Source of the DNA: Xenophilus sp. Marseille-Q4582
GTDB taxonomy: Bacteria > Pseudomonadota > Gammaproteobacteria > Burkholderiales > Burkholderiaceae_C
Assembly (NCBI RefSeq): GCF_916700565.1
Contig: NZ_CAKAKO010000003.1
Coordinates: forward strand, 620,001 to 684,000
Direction: 5' to 3'
Length of the DNA stretch: 64,000 nucleotides
The position numbers and the translations under genes are program-made. The notes under the pieces are model-generated. The model ran no database searches. It had not been told where the DNA came from and saw only the letters and a list, made by a program, of their open reading frames with translations. This document shows, in pieces, positions 31,840 to 40,993 of the stretch. The first letter of the stretch is position 1; the number at the start of each line of letters is the position of its first letter.

Positions 31840-33201
31840 ATGGACAGCATCCTGGCCGGCTTCGTGCGCGCGCTGCGGGCCGCGGGCGCCGAAGCCTCGC
31901 CGGCCGAGGCCATCGACGCCGCGCGCACCGTGGCCCTGCTGGGCTACGCGGACCGCGCCAACCTCAAGTCGGCCCTGGGTGTGGTGCTGGCCAAGTCGGA
32001 AGAGGACAAGCAGATCCACGACCGGCTCTTCGATCTGTATTTCAGCGCGCCCGCCGCCGCACCGCAGGCCGGTGCCGACCGCGGGCAGGTGGCCGGCCGA
32101 ACGCCCGGCCGCACCGGCGACACCGCCGTGGACGCCCTGATCGCCCTCGCCACGCCGCAGGCCGGCGGCCAGGCCAGCGACGCCCTGCGCAGCGCGCTGG
32201 CCCGCGCCGCGGCACAGGCCGGCGTGGACGACATCCGCTTCGCCACCCAGGCGCCCTATCTCACCAGCCAGACGCTGGCCGCCCTCGGCATCGCGCCGCT
32301 CGAAGCGCGCATCGCCCAGCGCATGGCTGAGCCGGGATCCGCCGCGGATGCCGAGGTGCACCGGCTCACGCAGGCACGCGATGCGCTGCGCCAGCACGCG
32401 CGCGCGCTCGTGCAGCAGCGCTTCGAGCTCTTCGGCAAGCCGGCCACCGAGGCTTTCATGACCGAGGTCGCCGTCAACCGCCCCATCGGCCGCATGGCGC
32501 CGGCCGAGATGGAACGCATGAAGGCGGCCGTGGCCCGCATGGCGCGCAAGCTGGCCCAGCAGCACGCGCGCCGGCAGAAGGTGGTGCTGCATGGCCGGCT
32601 CGACCTGCGGCGCTCCATGCGCGCCAACGCGGGCCATGACGACGTGCCCTTCAAGCTGGTCTGGAAGCAGCGCCGCCGCGACCGGCCGCGCATCGTCGCC
32701 GTGTGCGACGTGTCGGGCTCCGTGGCCACCCATGTGCGTTTCCTGCTGCTCTTTCTCTATGCGCTGCACGACAGCGTGGGCGACCTGCGCAGCTTCGCCT
32801 TTTCCAGCCGGCTCAAGGACGTGACGGCGCCGCTGGAGCACCTGCCCTTCGACGATGCGATGGCGCTGATCCTCAAGGAGGTGGGCAGCGGCGCCACCGA
32901 CTACGGCCAGGCCTGGCAGGACCTGCACGACCGCCACTGGGACGCCATCGACCGCCGCACCACCGTGATCGTGCTCGGCGACGGCCGCAGCAACGGCGCC
33001 GACCCGCGGCTGGACCTGTTCGCCGAACTCGCCGGCCGCGCCAAGCGCGTGGTGTGGCTCAGCCCCGAGCCGCCGGGCCGCTGGGGCACCGGCGACAGCG
33101 CCCTGCTGCGCTACCGCCCGCTGTGCACCCGCCTGTCCCACGCCGCCAGCGCCCAGGACCTGGAGCGTGCGCTGGACGAGGCCCTGGCCGCCTACCACTG
33201 A
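31840..33201 (+). CDS. VWA-domain protein (CoxE-like)
   Basis: A 453-residue protein. The N-terminal half is helical and Ala-rich. The C-terminal half is a von Willebrand A domain with the metal-ion site VCDVSGSV (about 288-295), the later Thr in SGATDYG and Asp in VIVLGDGRSN. It is homologous in layout to CoxE, the partner of MoxR-type ATPases. It starts 8 bp after moxR, and the acyl-CoA ligase follows by 31 bp, so it is part of the moxR operon. The start at 31840 (MDSILAGFVRALRAAG) is the natural family start. Confidence 0.88.
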   Translation: MDSILAGFVRALRAAGAEASPAEAIDAARTVALLGYADRANLKSALGVVLAKSEEDKQIHDRLFDLYFSAPAAAPQAGADRGQVAGRTPGRTGDTAVDALIALATPQAGGQASDALRSALARAAAQAGVDDIRFATQAPYLTSQTLAALGIAPLEARIAQRMAEPGSAADAEVHRLTQARDALRQHARALVQQRFELFGKPATEAFMTEVAVNRPIGRMAPAEMERMKAAVARMARKLAQQHARRQKVVLHGRLDLRRSMRANAGHDDVPFKLVWKQRRRDRPRIVAVCDVSGSVATHVRFLLLFLYALHDSVGDLRSFAFSSRLKDVTAPLEHLPFDDAMALILKEVGSGATDYGQAWQDLHDRHWDAIDRRTTVIVLGDGRSNGADPRLDLFAELAGRAKRVVWLSPEPPGRWGTGDSALLRYRPLCTRLSHAASAQDLERALDEALAAYH

Positions 33202-33232
33202 CCACGCATCCCCCTTTTCTGGAAGGAATCCC

Positions 33233-34969
33233 ATGGCCACGCCGATGACCCGCCCGCAAGCCATTGCCGAACTGACGGCGCCCGGCATGCCCTATGCGCT
33301 GGCCGATGCCACCATCCGCGGCCAGCGCCAGCGGGTCTTCGTCAACGCACCGCCCTCGCTGCGCCCGATGTACGAAGCCACGGCCACCGACCTGCCCTTC
33401 CTGGTCTACGAGGACGAGCGCTGGACCTTCGCCCAGGCCTGGGCCGACGCCAGCCGCATCGGCCATGTGCTGGTGCACGACTGCGGCGTGCGGCCCGGCG
33501 ACCGCGTGGCCATCGCGATGCGCAACTACCCGGAATGGGTGCTGGGCTTCACGGCCATCACCAGCATCGGCGCCGTGGCCGTCGCCATGAACGGCCACTG
33601 GCAAGCCGACGAGCTGGCCTACGGCCTGCAGGACAGCGGTGCGAACGTGGTGCTGGCCGACGCGGAGCGCCTGCAGCGCCTGTCGCAGCCCGGCGTGCGC
33701 GCGGCGCTGCCCGATCTGCAATGCCTGGCCGTGCGCTGCACCGATCTGCCGGCCGGCGCGCGCTCGCTGAGGGCGCTGGTCGACGCCGTGGGCGAGGTGC
33801 CCATGCCCCCGGCGGATATCCAGCCCGAGGATTACGCGACGATCCTCTACACCTCCGGCTCCACCGGCCACCCCAAGGGCGTGGTGTCCACGCACCGCAA
33901 CGTGCTGTCGGCCCTGCTGTCGTGGGAACTGGACGCGGCCATCGGCGAGCGCGTGGCGGGGCTGGAACCCGCGCCAGCGCAGAACCCCGGCACCCTGCTG
34001 GCGGTGCCGCTGTTCCACGTCTCGGGGCTGCACACCTCCTACCTGGCCGGCTACCGCGCGCAGCGCCGCATGGTCGCCATGTACCGCTGGGACGCCGAAC
34101 TCGCCGCCCAGCTCATCGAACGCGAACGCCTCACCTCCTGCGCCGCACCCGCGGCGATGACAGGCGACCTGATCCGGGTCGCGAAGGAGAAGCGCCATGA
34201 CCTGAGCTGCCTGCTGCTGGTGGGCGGTGGCGGCGCGCCGCGCGCGCCCGAGCAGGTGCGCCAGATCGCGCAGAGCTTCGGCCAGGCCCAGCCCGCCACG
34301 GGCTGGGGCATGACCGAGACCAACGCCATCGGCGTGGGCATCGGCGGCGAGGACTACCTGGCGCGGCCCGCCAGCTCCGGCCGCTGCTCGCAGGTGCTGG
34401 AGCTGAAGATCATCGACGAGCGGGGCGAGGCGCTGCCCACCGGCCAGCGCGGCGAGCTGCTGGTGCGCGGCACCTCCGTCTTCCCGGGCTACTGGAACCG
34501 GCCCGAGGCCAACGCCCAGTCCTTCCTGCCCGGGGGCTGGTTCCGCACCGGCGACATCGCCTGCCTGGACGAGGAAGGCTTTCTCTTCATCGTCGACCGC
34601 CTCAAGGACCTGATCATCCGCGGCGGCGAGAACATCGGCTGCGGCCAGGTGGAGGCGGCCCTGCTCATGCACCCGCACGTGCACGAGGCTTCGGTGTACG
34701 CCGTGCCCGACGAGCGCCTGGGCGAGGAAGTGGGCGCCACGGTGCACGGTTCGCCGCAGCTGGACGTGGAGGCGCTGCGTGGCTTCCTGGCCGGGCACCT
34801 GGCGCGCTTCGAGATCCCGCGCTACATCCAGGTCTCGGCGCAGCCGCTGCCGCGCACGCCCTCGGGCAAGATCCTCAAGCGCGAGATCCGGCAGGCGGCG
34901 CTGGCTGCCATCGCGCCGGGGCAGGCGCAAGCCCAGGCAGCCGCACAGGCCCCGAAGCCCGGCCTGTGA
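33233..34969 (+). CDS. AMP-binding acyl-CoA ligase
   Basis: A 578-residue member of the acyl-adenylate-forming family. It has the P-loop [14 protein letters not shown], the WGMTE motif, FRTGDIACLDEEGF and the C-terminal PRTPSGKILKREI with the catalytic Lys. It activates a fatty or other carboxylic acid to a CoA ester. The exact chain is not readable from the sequence. GGAAGGA lies at 33221-33227, before the ATG at 33233. The stop overlaps the next gene (GTGA), so the ligase and the MATE exporter are coupled. This is part of the moxR operon. Confidence 0.92.
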   Translation: MATPMTRPQAIAELTAPGMPYALADATIRGQRQRVFVNAPPSLRPMYEATATDLPFLVYEDERWTFAQAWADASRIGHVLVHDCGVRPGDRVAIAMRNYPEWVLGFTAITSIGAVAVAMNGHWQADELAYGLQDSGANVVLADAERLQRLSQPGVRAALPDLQCLAVRCTDLPAGARSLRALVDAVGEVPMPPADIQPEDYATILYTSGSTGHPKGVVSTHRNVLSALLSWELDAAIGERVAGLEPAPAQNPGTLLAVPLFHVSGLHTSYLAGYRAQRRMVAMYRWDAELAAQLIERERLTSCAAPAAMTGDLIRVAKEKRHDLSCLLLVGGGGAPRAPEQVRQIAQSFGQAQPATGWGMTETNAIGVGIGGEDYLARPASSGRCSQVLELKIIDERGEALPTGQRGELLVRGTSVFPGYWNRPEANAQSFLPGGWFRTGDIACLDEEGFLFIVDRLKDLIIRGGENIGCGQVEAALLMHPHVHEASVYAVPDERLGEEVGATVHGSPQLDVEALRGFLAGHLARFEIPRYIQVSAQPLPRTPSGKILKREIRQAALAAIAPGQAQAQAAAQAPKPGL

Positions 34970-36414
34970 GCGCGCCCGCGCCCGCCCCCGTCCTGGCCAG
35001 CCGCTTCGTGGCCGGGCCGATCACGCCCACGCTGCTGCGCTTCGCCTGGCCGCTGCTGGCCACCAACCTGCTGCACGCGGCGGCCGGCACCTGGTCGGCG
35101 GTGTGGGTGGGGCAGGTGCTGGGCGCCAACGCGCTCACGGCGGTGGCCACGGCGACGGTGCTGCTGTTCATGCTCATGGGCGCGGTGATGGGCATCGGCA
35201 CCGCCGCCGGCGTGGCCATCGGCCAGTCGCTGGGCGCGGGCGACATGGCGGCCGTCAAGCGCGTGACGGGCTGCGCGCTGACCTTCGTGGCCGGCTTCTC
35301 GCTGCTGGTGGCGGCGGCGGGCTGGGCGCTGGCGCCGGTCCTCATCGAGGGGCTGGGCACGCCGCCGGAATCGCACGGCTTCGCCGTCGCCCACGTGCGC
35401 TACACCTGCCTGTCGATGCCCGCCATCTTCGTCTACCTCGTGACGGTGATGATGATGCGCGGCGCCGGCGACTCGCGCACGCCCTTTCGCTTCACGCTGG
35501 TGTGGATCGCGCTGTCGGTGCTGCTCGTGCCGGCGCTTCTCACCGGCCTGGGCGGCCTGCTGCCGGGCACGGGCATCGCGGGCGTGGGCCTGGCCAACCT
35601 GATCGCCGCCGGGGCCGCGCTGGCCGCGCTGCTGGCCTATGTCTACCACCGCCGCCTGCCCATCGCGCTGCACGGCAAGGACCTGCGCCACCTGCGGCCC
35701 GAACCGGCGCTGCTGTCGCTCATGGTGCGGCGCGCGCTGCCGGTGGGGCTGGAATCCATCGTCACACAGGGCGCCTACTTCGTGCTGCTGGGCCAGGTGA
35801 ACACCTATGGCGCGGCCACCGCGGCGGCCTACAGCGGGGCGGCGCAGCTGTGGACCTACGTGCAGATGCCCAGCAACGCGCTGGCTGCCTCGATGTCGGC
35901 CATGGCCGCCATGAACATCGGCGCCGGCCACTGGGCGCGCGTGGAGCGCATCGCGCGGCACGGCTGCGGGGTGGGGCTGGCGGTTGCCGGGGGCGGCACG
36001 CTGCTCATCTACGGGCTGGGGGCGGTGTTCGGCGAACTGCCGCTGCGCCTGTTCATCCCGGCCGGGGGCGAGGTGCTCGAGCAGGCGCGCCGCATCAACT
36101 TCATCGTGCTGTGGGGCTGGATCGCGCTGGCCGTGACCATGGGCCTGTCGGCCATGGTGCGCGCCAACGGCGCCATGCTCGCGCCCACCCTGATCTTCAT
36201 CGTCACCATGTGGGCCCTGCGCGTGCCCTTCGCGCTGGGGCTCAAGCCCTGGCTGGGCGAAGCGGCCATCTGGTGGAGTTTTCCCTTCGGCAGCCTCACC
36301 TCCGCCCTGCTGGCCTACGGCTACTACCGCTGGGGCCGCTGGCGCGAGCGGCCGCTGATGCTGGCGCAGCTCAAGCCCGAGCCGCTGCCCGCGCGCCGCG
36401 ACGCCCCGCGTTGA
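34966..36414 (+). CDS. MATE-family efflux transporter
   Basis: A 482-residue protein with about 12 membrane helices in two repeats. Its start is GTG 34966, overlapping the ligase stop. Family features include an N-terminal LLRFAWPLLATNLLH, MGIGTAAGVAIGQSLGAG and, in the second half, IVTQGAYFVLLGQVN with PSNALAASMSAMAAMNIGAG. MATE proteins export drugs or metabolites by H+ or Na+ exchange. It is the last gene of the moxR-VWA-ligase-MATE unit and ends 18 bp from the convergent TetR gene. A role in exporting an acyl-related product is speculative. Confidence 0.92.
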   Translation: MSAPAPAPVLASRFVAGPITPTLLRFAWPLLATNLLHAAAGTWSAVWVGQVLGANALTAVATATVLLFMLMGAVMGIGTAAGVAIGQSLGAGDMAAVKRVTGCALTFVAGFSLLVAAAGWALAPVLIEGLGTPPESHGFAVAHVRYTCLSMPAIFVYLVTVMMMRGAGDSRTPFRFTLVWIALSVLLVPALLTGLGGLLPGTGIAGVGLANLIAAGAALAALLAYVYHRRLPIALHGKDLRHLRPEPALLSLMVRRALPVGLESIVTQGAYFVLLGQVNTYGAATAAAYSGAAQLWTYVQMPSNALAASMSAMAAMNIGAGHWARVERIARHGCGVGLAVAGGGTLLIYGLGAVFGELPLRLFIPAGGEVLEQARRINFIVLWGWIALAVTMGLSAMVRANGAMLAPTLIFIVTMWALRVPFALGLKPWLGEAAIWWSFPFGSLTSALLAYGYYRWGRWRERPLMLAQLKPEPLPARRDAPR

Positions 36415-36432
36415 CGCGCCGCGCGCCCCGGC

Positions 36433-37686
36433 TCAGGCCGGGGGCGCCGAAGGCGGCCTCAGCAGCCCCAGGAACAGCGGCTCCACGAACAGCGGCAGCA
36501 CCTCCTGCGGGCGGATGCCCGGCACCCACCAGCGCAGCGAGGACGCCGCGTTGATCAGGCAGGCCACCTGCTGCGCCGCCAGGCCTGCGTCCACCGGGGC
36601 GATGGCGCCCTCGCCCATGCCGCCGACCACGAAGAGGCCAAAGCGCTCGGTCAGCCGGTCGCCGCGCTGCACGGCGCCCTGCCGTGCGCCTTCGGCCAGC
36701 GCGTTGCGCGCCGAGCCGCGCAGCAAGGGCCCGCGGTCCGAGAGCTGGAACAGCGCCAGCGCGCGCGTGCTCGCCAGCAGGCGCTCCCACCCGGAGTCCG
36801 TGCGCGCCATCGCGGCCGACTGCACGCCGCGCACGATGGCGAAACTGCGCTCGAAGCACTGGGCGATCAGTTCGTCCTTGTTCGCGTGGTGGTGGTAGAA
36901 GGCCCCCTTGGTCCGATGGAGCTGCGCCGCGATGCGGTCGATGGAGGCGCCGCGAAATCCCTGCTCGTTGATGAGCGCGGTGGCCGCCTGCAGGAAGGCT
37001 TCGCGCACGTCGCTCGCCGGCGCCGCGCTGCAGCCCACCTCCAGTTGCGGGCCGGGCCGCTCGTGCCAGTGCCGCGGCGCCGCGGCCAGGCCGTGCAGCA
37101 GCATGTCGGCCAGGTGCTGCGCGGCCCAGGCGTAGTCGGCCGGCTCGTAGCGGCCGATCCAGGCCCGCATGCCGTTGGCCAGCACCAGGAGCAGGTGCGT
37201 GCGCGCATTGCGCAGCGCCCGGCTCCAGCCCAGCGAGGCGGGAAAGCACTGGCGCAAGCTGCGAAAGAGCTGGCGGTAGGCCTCGAAGACGCGCTCGCCC
37301 TGCGGCTGCGCGAGCGCGCGGATCTCGTTGAAGGACAGCAGCGCGCCGCGGCCGCCCTCAGCCACCTCGGCCAGCAGGGCGGCCTGGCCTGCCAGCACCG
37401 CACGGATGCGCGCGGGCGCCGAAGGCTGCCGCAGCGCCGCGTCGACCACGGCGCGCAGCGCCAGCACGGAGCGCAGCATGCAGTCGGCCGCCAGGTCCTC
37501 CTTGCGGCGGTAGTAGTAGTTGAGGCTGGCCTTCTGCAGGCCCACGCGCGCCGCCACGCCCGCCAGCGTGACGCCACGGATGCCGTGCTGGTCGAACTCC
37601 TGCGCCGCGGCCACCAGGATGGCCTCGCGCCGGCTGTGGAAGCGTTCGGTCGCGGCGGGGGGCAGCGGGCGCTGAACCATACTCAT
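36433..37686 (-). CDS. Tandem TetR regulator (two TetR units in one protein)
   Basis: A 417-residue protein that contains two consecutive TetR-family units. The first helix-turn-helix is at about 35-62 (GIRGVTLAGVAARVGLQKAS then LNYYYRRKEDL). The second is at about 243-273 (GFRGASIDRIAAQLHRTKGA then FYHHHANKDEL). Each is followed by ~150 residues of helical ligand domain. A single TetR protein is ~200 residues, so this equals a covalent dimer. It is divergent from the acyl-CoA dehydrogenase and beside the shared two-block promoter element, so it is the best candidate to control that element. The start at 37686 (MSMVQRPLPP) has no strong ribosome binding site; 37680 is possible. Confidence 0.85.
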   Translation of the reverse strand: MSMVQRPLPPAATERFHSRREAILVAAAQEFDQHGIRGVTLAGVAARVGLQKASLNYYYRRKEDLAADCMLRSVLALRAVVDAALRQPSAPARIRAVLAGQAALLAEVAEGGRGALLSFNEIRALAQPQGERVFEAYRQLFRSLRQCFPASLGWSRALRNARTHLLLVLANGMRAWIGRYEPADYAWAAQHLADMLLHGLAAAPRHWHERPGPQLEVGCSAAPASDVREAFLQAATALINEQGFRGASIDRIAAQLHRTKGAFYHHHANKDELIAQCFERSFAIVRGVQSAAMARTDSGWERLLASTRALALFQLSDRGPLLRGSARNALAEGARQGAVQRGDRLTERFGLFVVGGMGEGAIAPVDAGLAAQQVACLINAASSLRWWVPGIRPQEVLPLFVEPLFLGLLRPPSAPPA

Positions 37687-37731
37687 GTCATGAATGCAGG
37701 GGATGAAGGCGGCGGGCCGCCAGGCGCCATC

Positions 37732-37797
37732 GGGTGAAAACCCTGACCCTGGGGTGTCCCGGACTGGACCCGATGGTAGCCAACCCGCTTCCATACT
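37732..37797 (+). promoter_or_regulatory. Promoter/operator copy 2 of a shared two-block element (before acyl-CoA dehydrogenase)
   Basis: GGGTGAAAACCC, CCTGACCCTGG and GTGTCCC (37754-37760) are followed after exactly 27 bp by CTTCCATACT (37788-37797). It matches the copy at 30773-30835. It lies between the divergent tandem TetR and acyl-CoA dehydrogenase genes, where an operator for the TetR protein is expected. Confidence 0.55.
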
Positions 37798-37878
37798 TGG
37801 CGTACGAAAAGGCCTTTCCACCGACCCCCGAGGCTGCTTCCCTTCCACCTTCCTCCCACCGCACGGAGACCGTCCGCC

Positions 37879-39210
37879 ATGAGCCCCAGCGCTTCCACCT
37901 CCCCCACCGCATCCGCCTTCGGCCTGAACCCGAGCGACGAACTCAACGACCTGCGCATGTCCGACAAGGCGCTGCCGCTGTACGAGCATGTGAAGCGCTT
38001 CGTGGCCGAAACCGTCGTGCCCATGGCCGAGAAGTACGAAGCCCTGGGCGCCGGACGCACCGGCGCCGACCGCTGGCAATACGCCCCAGGCCAGCTGGAA
38101 CTGCTCAACGCCGCCAAGGACCAGGCCAAGAAGGAAGGCCTGTGGAACTTCTTCCTGCCCGATGCCGAGACCGGCGAAGGCCTGTCGAACCTGGACTATG
38201 CCTACATCGCGGCCGAACTGGGCAAGGTGCCGCTGGCCAGCGAATGCATGAACTGCTCGGCGCCCGACACGGGCAACATGGAAGTGCTGGAGCGCGTGGG
38301 CACGCCGGCGCAGAAGGAAAAGTGGCTCAAGCCGCTGCTCAACGGCGAGATCCGCTCCGCCTACGCCATGACCGAGGTGCACCATGCCTCGTCGGACGCC
38401 AAGAACATCGCCACCACCGCCGTGCTCGACGGCGACGAATGGGTCATCAATGGCGAAAAGCACTACATCTCGGGCGCCGGCAGCCCGCGCTGCAAGATCC
38501 TGATCACCATGGTGCGCACCAGCCCCGACGCGCCCTCGCACAAGCAGCAGTCGATGATCCTGGTGCCCAAGGACACGCCCGGCGTGACCATCGTGGGCGC
38601 GATGCACGTGTTCGCCGAGGACCATGCGCCGCACGGCCACATGCACATCAAGTTCGAGAACGTGCGCGTGCCCAAGGAGAACATCCTGCTCGGCGAAGGC
38701 CGCGGCTTCGAGATCTCGCAGCTGCGCCTGGGCCCGGGCCGCATCCACCACTGCATGCGCTCCATCGGCGCGGCCGAGAAGGCGCTGGACCTGCTGGTGC
38801 AGCGCGGCCTCTCGCGCAAGGCCTTCGGCAAGGAACTGGCCTGGCTGGGCGGCAACATCGAGATCATCTCGCGCGCCCGCATCGAGATCGAGAGCATGCG
38901 CCTGATGGTGCTCAAGGCCGCCAAGGCGATGGACGTGCTGGGCAACCGCGAGGCGCGCATCTGGGTGCACATGGTCAAGGCCATGGTGCCCGAGCGCGTG
39001 TGCAAGATCATCGACCAGGCGATCCAGATGCACGGCGCGCTGGGCGTGTCGCAGCACACGCCGCTGGCCCACATGTACGCCCAGCAGCGCACGCTGCGGC
39101 TGGCGGACGGGCCGGACGAGGTGCATCACCTGGTGGTGGGCCGCAACGAGATCCGCATGCACGAAGGCGGCGAGGACGACGGCAGCATGGCGGCCGTGTT
39201 CCGCAGCTGA
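37879..39210 (+). CDS. Acyl-CoA dehydrogenase (ACAD10/11-like)
   Basis: A 443-residue flavoprotein that introduces a trans-2 double bond into an acyl-CoA. The N-terminal extension is low-complexity (Ser/Thr/Ala, about 1-20). The core has the FAD-binding AMTEVHHASSDAKNI (most relatives have MTEPxxASSD), VINGEKHYISGAGS and the C-terminal MHGALGVSQHTPLA, then LADGPDEVHHLVVGRNE. Its layout is nearest the ACAD10/11 group. It stands alone between a divergent tandem TetR and a proV leader, with the shared promoter element before it. The substrate chain length is unknown. Confidence 0.92.
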   Translation: MSPSASTSPTASAFGLNPSDELNDLRMSDKALPLYEHVKRFVAETVVPMAEKYEALGAGRTGADRWQYAPGQLELLNAAKDQAKKEGLWNFFLPDAETGEGLSNLDYAYIAAELGKVPLASECMNCSAPDTGNMEVLERVGTPAQKEKWLKPLLNGEIRSAYAMTEVHHASSDAKNIATTAVLDGDEWVINGEKHYISGAGSPRCKILITMVRTSPDAPSHKQQSMILVPKDTPGVTIVGAMHVFAEDHAPHGHMHIKFENVRVPKENILLGEGRGFEISQLRLGPGRIHHCMRSIGAAEKALDLLVQRGLSRKAFGKELAWLGGNIEIISRARIEIESMRLMVLKAAKAMDVLGNREARIWVHMVKAMVPERVCKIIDQAIQMHGALGVSQHTPLAHMYAQQRTLRLADGPDEVHHLVVGRNEIRMHEGGEDDGSMAAVFRS

Positions 39211-39247
39211 GGCTCCTCTTTGCGCGGGAACGCACCCCGCGCGCACA

Positions 39248-39269
39248 GCGAGGGCCTGCGGGCCCTCGC
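39248..39269 (+). terminator. Possible terminator after the acyl-CoA dehydrogenase
   Basis: GCGAGGGC (39248-39255) pairs with GCCCTCGC (39262-39269). The 6-nt loop makes a stable hairpin 38 bp after the stop. It has no T run, so it is only a candidate. Confidence 0.4.
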
Positions 39270-39406
39270 GGGCATCCCGGGCTCCGGGAGGCGCCGTCCA
39301 GGTCGAGCCAGCCAGCGCTGCGACCGGCCCGGCGCTTCCGGTCTTGCGGGGCCCTGCCCGGGGCCATGAGGCGGCCAGCAGCATCATGCAGTCATCTGCT
39401 TGCAAC

Positions 39407-39435
39407 TTGCATCATTTGAAACGAGCGCCTATACT
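39407..39435 (+). promoter_or_regulatory. Sigma-70-type promoter of the proVWX operon
   Basis: TTGCAT (39407-39412) and TATACT (39430-39435) are separated by 17 bp, the optimal spacing. Transcription would start near 39442, about 330 nt before proV. The rest of the 39211-39406 gap has only the hairpin at 39248-39269. Confidence 0.6.
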
Positions 39436-39441
39436 GCGGCC

Positions 39442-39771
39442 CCTACCCATCCAACAGCCGGCCAGCGTGCCGGCGGTCTGAGCGCTACTCGCGGAGCATG
39501 CTGCCTCCCGTCGCGGCGCCGGACATCCCCGCCGGGCTCGCCCGGCATCCGGCTGGTTCCCCAGCCACCCGACGCCGCGTCACACCGCCCCCGCTCGGCC
39601 CCCTTGACCAGGCCGCCGAATGGCCCTCCGGTGTGTGACAGGCGCTGGCTGCGTCGTTGCTTCGTCGTCTTCAGTGCCTGCCGTGCGGCTGCGGTTCGCG
39701 GCCGTCTGCGCACGACAACGACTTTTCCAGACGGCCATTGCATCAAGCCTTTCCCGAGGAGGCCCGCCGCA
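39442..39771 (+). other. Long structured 5' leader of the proV operon
   Basis: About 330 nt separate the predicted transcription start from proV and contain no supported gene. It is GC-rich with at least two good hairpins: GCCGG/GCCGGC around 39463-39480, and a nested stem around 39520-39556 where GCCGGA..TCCGGC encloses CGCCGGG/CCCGGC. GAGGAGG lies near 39756, the proV ribosome binding site. No known riboswitch consensus was recognised. It could carry an osmoregulatory or translational control. Confidence 0.4.
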
Positions 39772-40974
39772 ATGGCAAAAGACATCCAGATCGACCATGT
39801 GTTCAAGGTCTTCGGCGACGAGCCGAAGGCCGCGCTCGCGCTCGTGCGCGAAGGCAAGACCAAGCAGGAGATCCTGGCCGAGACCGGCCAGTCCATCGGC
39901 GTCTTCGACGCCCACTTCCACATCCAGGCCGGCGAGATCTTCGTGATCATGGGCCTGTCGGGCTCGGGCAAGTCCACGCTGGTGCGCCTGCTCAACCGCC
40001 TGATCGAGCCCAGCGCCGGCCGCGTGGTGATCGACGGCCGGAACATCTTCGAGCACAACGACCGCGAACTGCGCGCCCTGCGCCGCAAGGACATCAGCAT
40101 GGTGTTCCAGTCCTTCGCGCTGATGCCGCACATGACCGTGCGCGAGAACACCGCCTTCGGCCTGGAGCTGGCCGGCGTGGACAAGGCCACGCGCCTGGCC
40201 GCGGCCGACGACGCACTGGCGCAGGTGGGCCTGGCCGGCTGGGGCGACAGCTACCCCGACGAACTCTCGGGCGGCATGCAGCAACGCGTGGGCCTGGCCC
40301 GCGCGCTGGCGTCCGACCCTTCCATCCTGCTCATGGACGAGGCGTTCTCGGCCCTGGACCCGATCATCCGCACCGACATGCAAAGCGAGCTGCTGCGCCT
40401 GCAGCAGGTCAAGCGCCGCACCATCGTGTTCATTTCGCACGACCTGGACGAGGCCATGCGCATCGGCGACCGCATCGCCATCATGAAGGACGGCCAGGTC
40501 GTGCAGGTCGGCACGCCCGAGGAGATCCTGCGCAACCCGGCCGACGACTACGTGCGCAACTTCGTGCGCGGCGTGGACGCGGCCAAGGTCTTCAAGGCCG
40601 GCGACATCGCGCGGCGCAGCCCGGTGGTGGTGTCGGAGAACCCGGCGCGCGGCAGCGTGCGCCCGGCGCTCAAGATGCTGGAGGACCAGGACCGCGAGTT
40701 CGGCTACGTGGTCGATCCGCAGCAGCGCTTCCTGGGCCAGGTCTCGGCCGATTCGCTGCGCGCCGCGCTCGAGAACCCGGAAGGACAGCAGGCGCTGCAG
40801 CAGGCCTTCCTGCCCGGCGTGCAGACCGTGGCCGCCATCCACCCCGTGAACGAGCTGTTCGGCCAGGTCGCGCAGGCCGCCGGGCCGCTGCCCGTGGTCG
40901 ACGAGCACGGCCGCTTCATCGGCGCGATCAGCAAGACCACCTTGCTGCGCTTCATGGACAAGAACAGCGATTGA
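39772..40974 (+). CDS. proV: Glycine betaine/proline ABC transporter ATPase ProV
   Basis: A 400-residue ATPase, the exact length of E. coli ProV. It has a ProV-type N-terminus ([20 protein letters not shown]), Walker [11 protein letters not shown], signature [10 protein letters not shown], Walker [15 protein letters not shown]-loop FISHDLDEA and C-terminal CBS-type regulatory region (about 270-400). It drives the uptake of glycine betaine or related osmolytes. The ATG at 39772 follows GAGGAGG. It heads a proV-proW-proX x3 operon whose gene gaps are 19, 30, 164 and 96 bp. Confidence 0.95.
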   Translation: MAKDIQIDHVFKVFGDEPKAALALVREGKTKQEILAETGQSIGVFDAHFHIQAGEIFVIMGLSGSGKSTLVRLLNRLIEPSAGRVVIDGRNIFEHNDRELRALRRKDISMVFQSFALMPHMTVRENTAFGLELAGVDKATRLAAADDALAQVGLAGWGDSYPDELSGGMQQRVGLARALASDPSILLMDEAFSALDPIIRTDMQSELLRLQQVKRRTIVFISHDLDEAMRIGDRIAIMKDGQVVQVGTPEEILRNPADDYVRNFVRGVDAAKVFKAGDIARRSPVVVSENPARGSVRPALKMLEDQDREFGYVVDPQQRFLGQVSADSLRAALENPEGQQALQQAFLPGVQTVAAIHPVNELFGQVAQAAGPLPVVDEHGRFIGAISKTTLLRFMDKNSD

Positions 40975-40993
40975 CCCCGAGGAGGACGCACAG

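Noticed and set aside
39442-39771. A known riboswitch before proV
   Set aside because: No guanidine, SAM or glycine consensus could be matched by eye. It is kept only as a structured leader.
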